NCBI RefSeq assembly: GCF_004027225.2
Contig: NC_044289.2
Location: forward strand, 11,325,761 to 11,389,760
DNA: 64,000 bases
Source of the DNA: Strigops habroptila
Taxonomy: Eukaryota; Chordata; Aves; Psittaciformes; Psittacidae
Direction: 5' to 3'
Position numbers and translations under genes: made by a program. Below are positions 24,668 to 35,738 of this stretch, in pieces. The number at the start of each line of letters is the position of its first letter. The first letter of the stretch is position 1. The notes beneath the pieces are model-generated. The model had not been told where the DNA came from. It made no database searches and saw only the letters and a program-made list of their open reading frames with translations.

Positions 24668-27600
24668 TCCTCAAATGTGAGAGCTTTGCTTCAGTTCAGG
24701 GGCTGGTCTGCATGCTGCCAGCTTCATGGCAGCTCAAGAAGACACATGGTGGGACAGTTCAGGCAGGTTCCCCACAACTGGAAGCATTGTCAGCACTCCT
24801 GGAGCTGCAGACACATAGGAGGTTCATTTGCCCCAAGGAATGCTCCAGCAGATGGGCACTGTGAGCTATCTGCTATCTCTGTTCTGTTATTTCACACTGC
24901 AGCAACTTTCCTGCGCCTGCAGTCAGGTTTGGGACTAGCTACGTATGAATTTATCCACCTCCCTACACGCCAGGTGAGGCTGGAGGCTCACTCTCCATAT
25001 CCTGGCTGACTTGCTGCACTTTCAGCTTTCTAGCTCAGGAAAAGATGAAGCTGACAGTGAGTGGGAGCTGCCTTCCATGGTGAACTGCTGGGTTCTACGT
25101 GGTTTCCCTGAGCGGTTACTAAATCTGTCCTGAAGGGATGACTAACCGAAGCAGAGATCTAGAATTCATTCAGGAGTCAGCCTTGGTTTAGCAATCCCGG
25201 AAGAAACAAAATAGATCTGAGCTTTTAAATGTTAGAGGAAGGAGTGTGGAAATCAAAGGGAGGGAGACTGCGGGCACTTCTAGTAACTGGGAAAGCCTGG
25301 AGCGATTGCATTTCTCAGCAACATCACCGGCTGTTGTGGAGCCCCAGCATGAAGGAAGGGCTGTATTGCCAGCACTGCAGCCATACCAGGCGAGTGTTCC
25401 CCTGCTCTCCCTTCATGCTGGGAGCAGGGCACCTGCTTGCACACGTATTAGTCCCATACAACTAACAAACCCAAGACTGACAAGCAGCCATGAGCTGAGG
25501 TTGATGTTTAGCCAGTTTTTTTATCCCCATGGGGGGAAAAGTGAACTTTCCATGAAGCCTGTAGCACCAGCTGTTTTTCTCCTCCTCCCGTAATAATTAT
25601 CAGTATTAAGGCACAGATATTGCTGTGCCAGTGTCCTTTATGCCCAGCTACTCTTTCCTACACCCTCCTTTTGTCCCATTTCCTCCTGTCCACGGGCCAA
25701 AAGAGTCTGAGCGTGTGCTTTGGATAAATGCTTTGAGTGTTGGCTGACAGCCCCCAGTTGAGAGTGGACAATTTTTCATTGCATTTATCACCCTGGCTCT
25801 AAAGAGTCAAACCAGAAACACCTATCAGCTCTTTCCAGACTGAAAGTGACTTAATTGCCTTTTAAATTCAAGAGACAATACAGGAATTACAAGTAGTGCT
25901 GATTTAACAGGTACCTACTCAAGCACTGATTTTTGACTCCCTGAACTCTACTGAGATCAGGATCCTACGAGCAGGAGACATCCTGGAAATGCTGCCATTG
26001 AGGAGTCTTTCCTTCCTACAGATCCAGCCCTTTAAAATCTCCCTGTTTCCCAATAACCAGCTGAGTGCACAGCCTATGCTCAGGGTAGTCACGGATCGGA
26101 AAATGGGCAAAGGAAAAGAAGTTTTAAACCAAAGTAATGAAGTTTACTTTGTCTCTTTGAGCAGAGTTGTCTAATTCTCAGCTGCACGAAAGAGCTTAAT
26201 AAGGTCACTCCTTATTGACCATTCCCTGGAGGCAAAATTCCCTCTTTCATCAATTGCTTCGTGATTGCAGAGAGCAGCTTTTGAAGAAATAACCTGATAA
26301 AAGTGGGTAATTGATTTACCCACTGTACCAAATGAAAACGCAGTCACTCTCAGTAAAACTGATTAGGAATTAGCAAAAGAACATGAATTTCCTACTTGCC
26401 TTAGAAATAGCAAGTCAGACCAGTCCTGGCAAGCCATCACTGCACAGAAGTGCCTTGCTAACGCGAACGTGGGCTGTGATCACCCACTCCTCTGCTGCTG
26501 GGCACCTTCCTGCACCCAGTTCTTCCCTGCTCTGCAGAACTCAAGCTCTGCTAGATCTGCCTGCAGAGCAGTGGGAGGATTTTCCTAGTGCAGTTACTCA
26601 TAGCCATTCAAATCCTAATGTCTTCACAGAGAGCAGGAGGCTAAAAAAAGAAAACATCTTTCGTGGCTTTCCCAAACCTGAGCTTGGAGCTCTCACACAC
26701 CCCGCTCCAAGGGCAGCAGATGGGCTCATGGGATGTCCTGCCTTGCTTCGAACCCCCAAGTTAGGGGAGCTTTTGCCTTCGAAAGATTAGCAGCAGGTGG
26801 GGTTTTGGGGTGTTTTTTAATGGAAAAACTCTCAAAAGGAATAAAGATTAAACTCTATTTTTATCCCTCCCTTCCTATCACATCTAGCAGAGGAATGCAC
26901 TTGACACAGGAAGAGCAGCAGTAAATCTTCCCCTGCCCATCCACCCCCCTGCAGACACACAGCCCAGAGACACCCCCATCATTTCAGAGCATCGGAGAGG
27001 CTGCTTACAGCACCAGGAGCTAGCTCAACTTTCTCTGCTGCCTTCAGGATGAAGGAGGATAAAGCCAAAGGGGGACAAACTACACCCCCTGAAACAGTGG
27101 AGAGCCAGCTCCCAAAGAGCAGCCACTCACTTGCAGAAGCTGAACCTTCTGATGGGATATCTGCTCTCTGGAGAGAACTAGCGCTGGGCTTGCTCATTGT
27201 GGTGAAGAGATGTTCAGCCTCTGCTCCGGGGCTTAAAACTCCCTGCAGGTACAAAGGCCTTTCTTCCTTCGGCAGCCTGGTGCTGTGCAGTGCTCTCCTT
27301 AGGGCTCTTCTAAACCTTCCAAGGGGCTAAGGAACTTTTCGGAGCCTACAAGCAGCATTGGCCAGAGGCAGCCTGCAGTGATGTAGCTTAACCAGTGAGA
27401 TCCCTTCTCTGCTGGTGACCACAGTCCCTATCATGGGCAGTTTGCCAGCGGGACACTGGAAGTCGGGCTGAGCTTTGCCTTTGCAGCTGAGAGCCATCGG
27501 GAACACGCACACATCCTCCAGCCTTCTGCTGACAAAGGGGTGTCTAAAACGGTGTTTAACCAAGTTAAGCAACTAACTCTTGCTACTTGAGCTATATTTC

Positions 27601-28114
27601 CTTTGAAAATGGAGCCTTTTCTACTTTTAGTCCAAAACATAACCCATGAGCCTGAGGATAAAATGAGTTTCTTTATACAAGAGTATCTATTAGAGGGAAT
27701 AGCAACTGCTGCTCCTCGGCTCCCAGCACTGGCTTTGCCCACACCGGCAGCTCAGCTCTCATGCCCCTGGGTGTTGCTGATCACAGTGTGTATATTTCTG
27801 CAGATTCCTGCTCTTCCAAGAGCCTGCTGCCTCCAACCAATTCCCTCATATTCCAGGGATGTCCTGTTCACTGCGCCTCCAGGGAGTTGGGTTATCCAGA
27901 ATTCTCCATGAGAGATTGCGCCAGTGGTCCAGGCACAAGGACTGTCACCACTGGGACAGGGACGACGCAGGGGCTGTGTTAGTGGGAGCTCTACTGTGCA
28001 CTAAGAGGGTGCTAGAGCTGGCTCACAGAGATGGATTATCCCATCTGTTTCCCAGGACTGCTTGCACCAACCATGCACCCAGCCCCACGCCACCACGAAA
28101 CAAAACTAGAGTGC
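24668..28114. other. Intergenic sequence between STK4 and KCNS1
   Basis: About 3.4 kb between the two convergent genes. I see no exon with both splice sites and a credible frame. Open frames here are short and overlap on both strands. The composition becomes more GC-rich toward KCNS1. Confidence 0.7.
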
Positions 28115-30222
28115 AAAGCGGGTCACTTAGGTCTTTAATAAAATATACAGTATGCATCCCATGCATAGATAGAAAATTAATTTACATGCTCTTTATTATT
28201 TGCATAATGCTTTTTAATTAATACATATAATTCAGTCTTCACATTTTAATACATTTTGCTACTGGAATATTTATGGAGAGAAGGGGAAACTCCTTCCTTT
28301 ATTCAAGTAACAGTGCAGCGGGAGCTGGTTGGAGTGGACGACGCTGCTCACCAGTCCCACCTTGCAGTAAGAACGAGCGCAGAGCAGACCACAGACTGTC
28401 AGTACTGGAAGACTCGATGATGCCAGGAGGGTGAGCACCCTCCATCCCACACCACTGTTCCTTGGGGACCCCTCCCTGTGTCCCACTGGGGTTCATGCTG
28501 GCACTGGTTTGTCTTTGCTTCCCCATGATGAGCAGATGGCTACAGGCAGACCCAGCACTGCAACTGTGGCTGTGCTGAAAGCCAGCCAGGACAACCCAAG
28601 GCAAATGCAGGATCCACATACTTGGGGCCACCCTGCAGCCATGAACCTATTTTTGAGCTGATGAGGTGACTGCAGGGTGCACATTTCTCCTGCTCGGAAC
28701 TGGCACTGCAATACAGAGTGTGCTCCTCTGTGCACAAAGGAGCCACATGATTTCCAAACAGAGAAACAGGGGGTGAAGGAAAAACTCCGTAGGGAATTAA
28801 TGCTGTGCTGGGAACAGCCCCGAATGTGCTCAGCCAGGCTGGGGATCCGGGCAGGAAGGGGACCTGGTGCTTTGGGTGGATCTCCCTGCCCGCTGTGAGG
28901 TGCCCAGAGGCTGCAGTGAGGAGGAGCAGAGCAAGGTCCCCTCTGCCCTGGCCTCCCGCAGATATGTGGGTGCTCCCTCCCTGCAGAGGGAAGGTGAGAG
29001 CATCAGCACCCAGGGAGAGGTGGTACCCAGGACAGTGTGACCCCCTCCTTAGGCACTCCTGTCCTTGCGTGGCCCAAAGGCAGGGAGGGTCGAGGCAGCA
29101 GAATGAAGCCAGGCTGGAGGTTGTGGCGAGGAGGACCAGGGCATGTGCTGAACCCGGCTGGCTTTGGTCATCTCCTCCACCCCATCATGAGCTGTCGCAG
29201 TCCCTGGGCTCTCTGGCAGCTCTTCCCACAGTGGAAATCACAAGCATATGGCAATGGCACAGAGAGCTTCTCCATGCCCAGGAGCATCCCCCCATGTCTG
29301 CTCCCTGACAGCCCTTTGCAGGGACTCTGCCTCCTCCCTTCTCCAGGAGCCACACAGAGGAGCCCCGTGGCGTGGGAGCACCATGGAGCAAAGGGCGGGG
29401 GGGGGCTGAGCCCCACTGGGGTGACCCCTTGATTCCCACAGCTTCATCCCCTCTGGCTGCTCCTGCCTTGGAGGACAGTGTCCCTTTTGTTGGGTCGTCC
29501 CTGGCCGGTGTCCCCCCTTCACGGACAGTGCTCCTGGTGCAGCCTCAGCCCCAGATCCCTGTGGGTCCCAGCAGTGGCAGCTCGGGAGAGCAGTTAAACT
29601 CCAACTGCAGTGGAAGGAAGGTGAGGTCCAGTCGATCCCACTGCTGGGGCTGGGGACAGGGGGGCTCACCCTGAGCTGGGCACCACCTCTCCTCCCATGC
29701 AGACTCATTTCCAACCCTTTTCCCCACGGCTGGTGGGACAGCTGAGCTTTTCAAGGCTGTTTCCAGCTGGGGGTAGGACTGGGGCTGAGCTGATGCCAAA
29801 CTGGCACAGGACCTGCAAGGGCAGCCAGCCTGGTCAGGGGTGTCTCTCCCTCAAGCTATTAGACCTCACCCTGGACAACACAAAACCTCAGGGCAGAGGA
29901 AGATCCTCCTTCACGCAGCCAGGGCAGAGCCTGATCATGGTCACCTCTATTTCTTTATTTCTCACTCCCTTTCTGGCAGGGGTCCATCCAGTGCCACAGC
30001 CTGTGTCTGCAGCCACTGCTGGGTGAAGGCTGAGACACATCCAGGCGGACCCGGACGCTGCATCCTAGGGTCTGGGAGCAGCCAGCACCCGCTTGGCATC
30101 TCCTCCAAGCCCTCCTTGGTCCGCCACAGGGCAGGGGCATTGCCAGGTGCCATGTCCTGGTGCAACAGCCGTGCCGTGCTCGTGGTGAGCAAGCAGGTCC
30201 CCAGTGCAGCGGCACAGTGGGG
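28115..30222 (-). other. KCNS1: KCNS1 3' UTR (inferred extent)
   Basis: GC-rich sequence downstream of the KCNS1 stop ends in an AT-rich tract at about 28130-28305. That tract carries several antisense poly(A) signals: AATAAA read on the minus strand at 28303-28298 and 28197-28192, and ATTAAA at 28139-28134. I place the transcript end between about 28115 and 28175. The overlapping open frames within it look like GC-rich chance frames. Confidence 0.5.
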
Positions 30223-30678
30223 TCAGGGTGTGTAGTGGGCACCGGGGGTCAGACCGCGGCGGTCAGGGCTGCCTCTGCCCATGGAGCTCTCGCTCAGAGC
30301 CTCTGAGTCTCGGTCGTGGCTGGAGATGCTTTTCACATCCTCGGGCTCCTTCTTCCCGCTGTTCCTCACGGCCGCCTCCAGGGCCTTCTGCTTCCGGTAG
30401 AAGTGGGAAAACTTGTTGAAGATGATGGTGATGGGCAGCGCCACGACGAGGATGCCCCCCAGGATGCAGCCTGAGGCAGCCAGCTTGCCCGCCACGGTGA
30501 CAGGCACCACATCGCCATAGCCCACGGTGGTCATGCTGACCGTGCCCCACCACCAGCATGCTGGAATGGTGTCAAAGCCGACGTCTTCCTCCTTCTCAGC
30601 TGTATAGGCCACGCCGGAGAAGACAGAGACCCCCACGGCCAGGTAGAGCAGCAGGATGCCCACCTCCCGGTAGCTGTG
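30223..30678 (-). CDS. KCNS1: KCNS1 coding exon 2 (S5, pore, S6, C-tail)
   Basis: The acceptor (minus strand, AG at 30680-30679, after TTTGCCTTCC) joins in phase 0. The exon opens [13 protein letters not shown], includes [12 protein letters not shown] and ends GAHYTP with TGA at 30225-30223. It encodes 151 residues. The tail is Ser/Asp/Glu-rich ([18 protein letters not shown]). Confidence 0.96.
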   Translation of the reverse strand, partial: HSYREVGILLLYLAVGVSVFSGVAYTAEKEEDVGFDTIPACWWWGTVSMTTVGYGDVVPVTVAGKLAASGCILGGILVVALPITIIFNKFSHFYRKQKALEAAVRNSGKKEPEDVKSISSHDRDSEALSESSMGRGSPDRRGLTPGAHYTP

Positions 30679-33600
30679 CTGGAAGGCAAAGCAGAGCAGT
30701 GGTCAGCGGTGGTCAGTGGGGGCCACCACCCCTGTCCCAGCCAGGACACTGGGATCCTGCAGTGCAAATACAGCCCTGCACATCCCCAGTGCCTCTGTCC
30801 ACCTCTGCCATGGGATGTCCCCCGGGGCCAGGCTGAGAGGCGTCGGGGGACTTGTGGGTGACCCACGTGAGTGGGGCAGTGGGGAAATCATCCCTGGCAT
30901 CCACAGCCACCCTTCTGCCCTCCACAGCAGTACTGGTAGGCAAAGGGGACCTCCTGCTTCTCAGCCACGGCTCCCAGGCAGAGGCTACTCCCCTGCCCCA
31001 GCACTCACTCCAACTTGATCTTGGCTAACAATATTTAAACACATTGTCCTTTTATCTTGGTGGGTCCCCAGAAAATACCTAATAGGCAGCCTCTAGGTGA
31101 AGCCAGGCCAGGCCAACCACATACCAGTGCCAAAGCCACCGCCAGCCTCACAGCATGGCTGGTCCACTCGCTTTCTGATGATCACAAGCACATTTCCTGG
31201 GTGTTTTTGGCCACTGATCTGCCAGCTTGATTTTCATCTTTTGAGGAAAGGAAAGCAGAGCTCTGATAGGATTTCTTTTCCCAGCGTCTCCAAAGAGGCA
31301 GGGAATGCTTTACTGGAGACTACATAATGACTAAACGAAACATTTGAGCGAAGCAAACAGCAGAAGACGTGGGAAAAGAGCCTCCACGGTCAAGACGAGA
31401 CATAAAAGAGGTGGATTCACAGTAGGGAGTGAGAAGACTTCACTTAGACTGCTGGCAAAAGATGCTCAGCTAGTGCCAGCTATACCGAGGGGAAATAATC
31501 TCCTCCTCCGCCATCGCCTGTGGCTGCAGATGCACTATAGCAGCTCCGAGGGAGCTCCTCATGGAGGACAAACAGCTCGGAGGCACCAACTTTGTATCAC
31601 TTGGCCATGAAAGCCTTGCTCCTGGCTGGAGCTTAACACACGCCTGTACATCCCAGCTGGGGAGCAGCAGAGCCAAATAACCTCATGCATTTTTAAAGAG
31701 TATCAGTTATGGCCCTGGGATGTGTTGGAGGGTGAAGGCAAGAGGGAAGTCGCACAGCTCCTGCTGCTTTACAAGCAGGGTCATGCGGCATAGGGGTGGC
31801 TCCAGGAATCCCCCAGCTGATCCTCAGGCACCTATTTGCAGCCAGTTATCCTCGAAGGGTGTGGATTGCTCATTGACCCAAGGGCAGGCAGCTGGGGCTT
31901 GGGTGGGAGTGCAGTTTTAGACATGGTTTGGGTGGGATGCCTTGGGAGAGGTGATGCTGGGCAATAAAAGGCTGCAGCAAAACAGGCACCCTGGCAGCAG
32001 TCTCTCTGACTCCTGCCTTGGTCTGAGGTCTGCCTGCCCTTGGGACAGCACAGGGATGTGTGTGGGCTCTTTCCCCCGCTGAATGAACATCTTTTCTCAA
32101 GTATAGCAGAAGACAAACAAGATGGAAGAGCCCAGTCTGAGCCTGGCTGGAGACACCACTGCAGGGACCAAGCACAGAGATGGCCTGTGGTAACGACAGC
32201 AGGGTGACGCATCTGCCATCTGGGGACGTGCAGCTCTGGATCTTCCAATCTATTTGTGTGTTCAGGCCCCTGAGGGGACAGAGAACAACTGCTGTAGATC
32301 CCTGCAGATGCCTAAATTACTCAGGGCCTAACACCTATTGACTGCCAGTGGGAGATGGGCACCAAGCCCACACTGGGGAAGCTGCAATAATGGTAATGGA
32401 TGTCGTGCATGGCAGGGGGGAAGAGCAGAGATGTGTAGGAAGCCTCTTCTCAAATTAAATAGACCCTGGATGAGGCCCCAAGCAATCTGAAGACCGTTCA
32501 GGGTTTATGATGCACAAATGGCAGAAATCCCTCTGCTAGCACTTGGTGGTAGGGGAACAATTACTCAGCTTGCCAGAGCCATCATTCCCGCTTCCTGGCT
32601 GTTAACAGCCTTTACTCCTCTGCTGCTGCTTTATGCTCTGGCAAGAGGAAGTAAATTATGATTAACAAGATGTTGTAATTTATGTGCCCACTAAATCACA
32701 ACGCCAAGCTGCTGCGTCAGATTTGTGTCTTCTCTCATCCCCACTTACAGCCGGCTCCGGAGTCCCCGGGAAGTGGCACTTTGGAGCACGTCACTTGGTG
32801 AATCAGCGGCTCAGCAGAGGTCAGAGCCGGGATGCTGCCGGCTCCCTGGATCTTGTCTGCTGCTTAATATCATGCAAATGAGCCCATCAGTCCCTGCTCT
32901 GCTGCAATGTGTTGTTCACGCTTAAGTGGAGCGCAGAAAGGGTTCAGGGAGCCCTTCCCAAGTGTACAATTTGATTTGAATTTTACAAGCGGTGTTATAT
33001 GGGTCTGTTGCTGATTGCTCTTTCAAAGTGAGGTGAGTGTTCAGAAGTGTGATGCAGGTGGGACTTCAGGCATCTTCATTTTGAACAATCCTCCCTGGAT
33101 GCTGTTTTCAGCAGGCTTTGAGGATGCCAGGAATTTTTTCCCTCCACTTATTCTGATGCTCTGTGTGTTTTGCAGGGTTTGGGCTGGGCTGGTCCTGGTT
33201 TACAGCAGAAGTTGGCAGAAGACTTTTCCTACTTGCTGCCCATCTCCAGCCACACTTGAGGGTTTCTTTTGTCCATGGCTTACCCACGGGAATGGGTCTA
33301 ATCCTGCAGCCAAGTCCTGCCCATACCAGGACATCCCGTGCTGGTCTTGCTGTTGCTGCAGCAGCAAGAAATGGGATGTCCCCAGCTGTGTCCCACTTCA
33401 TCCCTGCCCTTCAGAAGCAGCAACAACAGGAGCTGCAGCTCCAGCCCCTGCCGGGCACTGAGTGGGAGGAGAAGGTCCCTTTGGTTGAATTTCAAGCTCT
33501 GTTATGAAGGTTGCTTTCCTTGGCCATTTGTTTGACACACTGTTTGAAGGCGGGGGGGTGGGCAGAAAGCACAGGGATATTTGCATGAGCAGTGCTTGAA

Positions 33601-35711
33601 AATACAAGTCTTGTGGTTTGAATGTGGGGGCCAGAGGCAGTCCCATGACGACATGTTTGCCCTGGTGACCATCCCCCTGCACCAAGCAGGAGCCCTGCAT
33701 GTTCTGGAGCATTGGGAGCGTGTGTTACTCTGCATCTTGGCAGGCTCGAGGCTGAGCATTTGGATTTCTCTTGATGTGGTCGCCAGGAATCAGAGACAAT
33801 TAAAGGCTGAGTTTAATTGGCCTCTGCATCAGGCTGGATTTTCTGTGTAAGCACAGGAGGTGAAGGGACAGTTTCACCCTCCCCAGATCTGAGCACATGG
33901 TCCTCAGCACAAGGGGCTGGAGGAGAGCAGAGCGCCACACAGGGCACCGTGGCTGATCCATGCTGCACAGCTGGGCTGCAGCACCAGCCTGGTGAGGAAT
34001 TCCTGACAGCTTCATGCTCTGACTCTCTTGTCACAGCTGCTCTTGGTCTGTCTAGGGAGGCTGGGGGTGCTGCGGAGGGGGTCTAGTCATCCCAGGCCCT
34101 GCAACTAACCCTTTGCTTTTCTGTTGCTGCTTTGTGCCACCCATGGTTAACCATTTTCCAGTCCCAACCTCCTCATATCCTAGAGCATCCAAGCATCAGA
34201 TCAGCTGGATCAGAATCTCTGTCTCCAAGATGGGCAGACACCAGGGATGCTGGCAGCATGCCCTTGGAGGCTCCCCCTTTTCCCAGCCTGGAGACAGGAG
34301 CAGCTCTGAACTACACACTGGTGCTGGCATACCCAGCTGCTCAGCAGGTCACTCACAGCCCAACTAGGCACCAACCTACTTCTGGTGGGACTTCACCATC
34401 CACCCATGCATGCCTGAGTCCAACCCAATACCATGCAACAGGGATTGCATGCCATGGTGGAGAAGGGATAGCTGAGTCCCTGGAAGCACCAGTTCTGCAT
34501 GAGCCAACGCCTGCAAGCAATGGTGTGAACTCCTCCAAGAGAGTGTACAAAGAGGACTCACACAGTGCTCCTTACACGTGGTTGCTTTAGCAGGCATACT
34601 AACAGCCCAGCCTGCCACCCCAAGACACCACCCAGAGCTGGTAGCTCACTGGGAATGGGTCTGTCCACATCCCCAGGCCATACCAGAAGTCTCCTTCTTG
34701 CACAGAGACTAAGGGAATAGACAAGGAGATAAAAAGCCAGTTTACCTTCAAGGTGGCCCCCAGTGACCTCAGCCCGGTGGAGTGCCGAGCCAGCTTCAGC
34801 ACCCGGAATATCCTCATGAGTCGAAAGACCTGCACGACCTTGCCCAGGTTGCCCAGCTCTGAGTCACTGCCCACGGTCAAGTCCACCAAGAGCGTGAAGT
34901 AGAAGGGCAACACCGAGACAATGTCAATCAGGTTCAGTGGGTGCTTGAAGAACTTCCTCGGGTTGGGGGAGAGCAGGAGGCGAGAAGACACTTCAAAGGT
35001 GAACCAGGAGATGCAGAAATACTCCAGCTTGTGCAGGATGGGTTCATCGTGCACGTTGCCATTCTCATCCACTTCCTGGTACTCAGGCATGCTGTGGATG
35101 CACATGGTGGCAATGGAAACCAGCACCACACTGATGGACACGAAGCTGAAGAGTTTGCTGGGGATGGAGTAGCCGGGGTTCTCCATGGTGAGCCAGAGGC
35201 GTTTGCGCACGTTGCCGCAGCGCAGTGTGCTGTAGTGCAGCAGGTCGTGGTTGATGTCAGAGATCTCATCAGGGGACGTGTCCACGCTGCTGACCTCGCT
35301 CTCCTCATCCCAGTTGTGGTGCCGGCTCTCCAGCTTGCGTTCATGGTAGCGGTAGCTGCAGCAGGAGTCCAGGAAGAACTCATTGATGCCCCAGTACTCG
35401 ATCTCCTGGCAGAAGGAGAAGACGCACAGCTCCTCCATGACGTGCAGCTTCCCCGTCTGGTAGAAGTGGAGCACGTAGAGGAAGAAGCCAGGGTTTCGGT
35501 CAAAGTAGAACTCCCTGGCGCTCACGTCGTAGTCATCGCAGAGCTGCAGGATGGACTCCTCCGAGTCGCAGGAGAGCAGCCGGCCCAGGCGGGTGTTGGG
35601 GAACTTGGAGAGGGCGCTGGAGCTGAGCCGCCTCCTCAGGCCCCCCACGTTGATGTTTATAACGTCCTCCTCAAAACTGGGACCCCAGTAATTTAAGGTC
35701 TTGTTGACCAT
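30223..35711 (-). CDS. KCNS1: KCNS1 (Kv9.1), silent voltage-gated K+ channel subunit
   Basis: Two coding exons (35711-34746 and 30678-30223) give 473 aa. Kv9.1 does not conduct alone; it co-assembles with Kv2 subunits in the plasma membrane of neurons and modifies their gating. The N-terminal T1 domain (about 16-118) contains an intact HX5CX20CC zinc motif (H90, C96, C117, C118) typical of non-Shaker Kv subunits. Membrane segments fall near S1 187-207, S2 229-250, S3 258-276, S4 290-310, S5 324-344 and S6 387-411. The selectivity filter TVGYGD is at 373-378. The usual PXP hinge of S6 is replaced by [10 protein letters not shown], the hallmark of silent Kv9 subunits. I chose the ATG at 35711 because it directly precedes the conserved T1 start and lies just inside an exon with a good acceptor. 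The C-terminal tail after [13 protein letters not shown] is shorter than in human. Confidence 0.96.
30679..34745 (-). other. KCNS1: KCNS1 intron in the S4-S5 linker
   Basis: A 4.07-kb phase-0 intron runs from GT at 34745-34744 to AG at 30680-30679, splitting the coding region right after RSLGATLK. I see no nested gene. An AT-richer stretch around 32560-32960 carries an octamer motif ATGCAAAT at 32872-32879. Confidence 0.9.
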
Positions 35712-35738
35712 GATCAGCAGAGCGGGAGCTGGTTCCAC
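34746..35738 (-). CDS. KCNS1: KCNS1 exon with start codon (T1, S1-S4)
   Basis: The acceptor (TGTCTCACCTGCAG, AG at 35740-35739) opens the exon. Twenty-seven bases of 5' UTR precede the ATG at 35711-35709. The exon then encodes 322 residues through the whole T1 domain and S1-S4, ending [18 protein letters not shown]. The donor is AAG|GTAAAC. The S4 segment [14 protein letters not shown] has fewer basic positions than Shaker-type channels, as usual for Kv9. Confidence 0.95.

Noticed and set aside
34941-35696. 251-codon + strand open frame
   Set aside because: Exact antisense shadow of the KCNS1 T1/S1-S3 exon.
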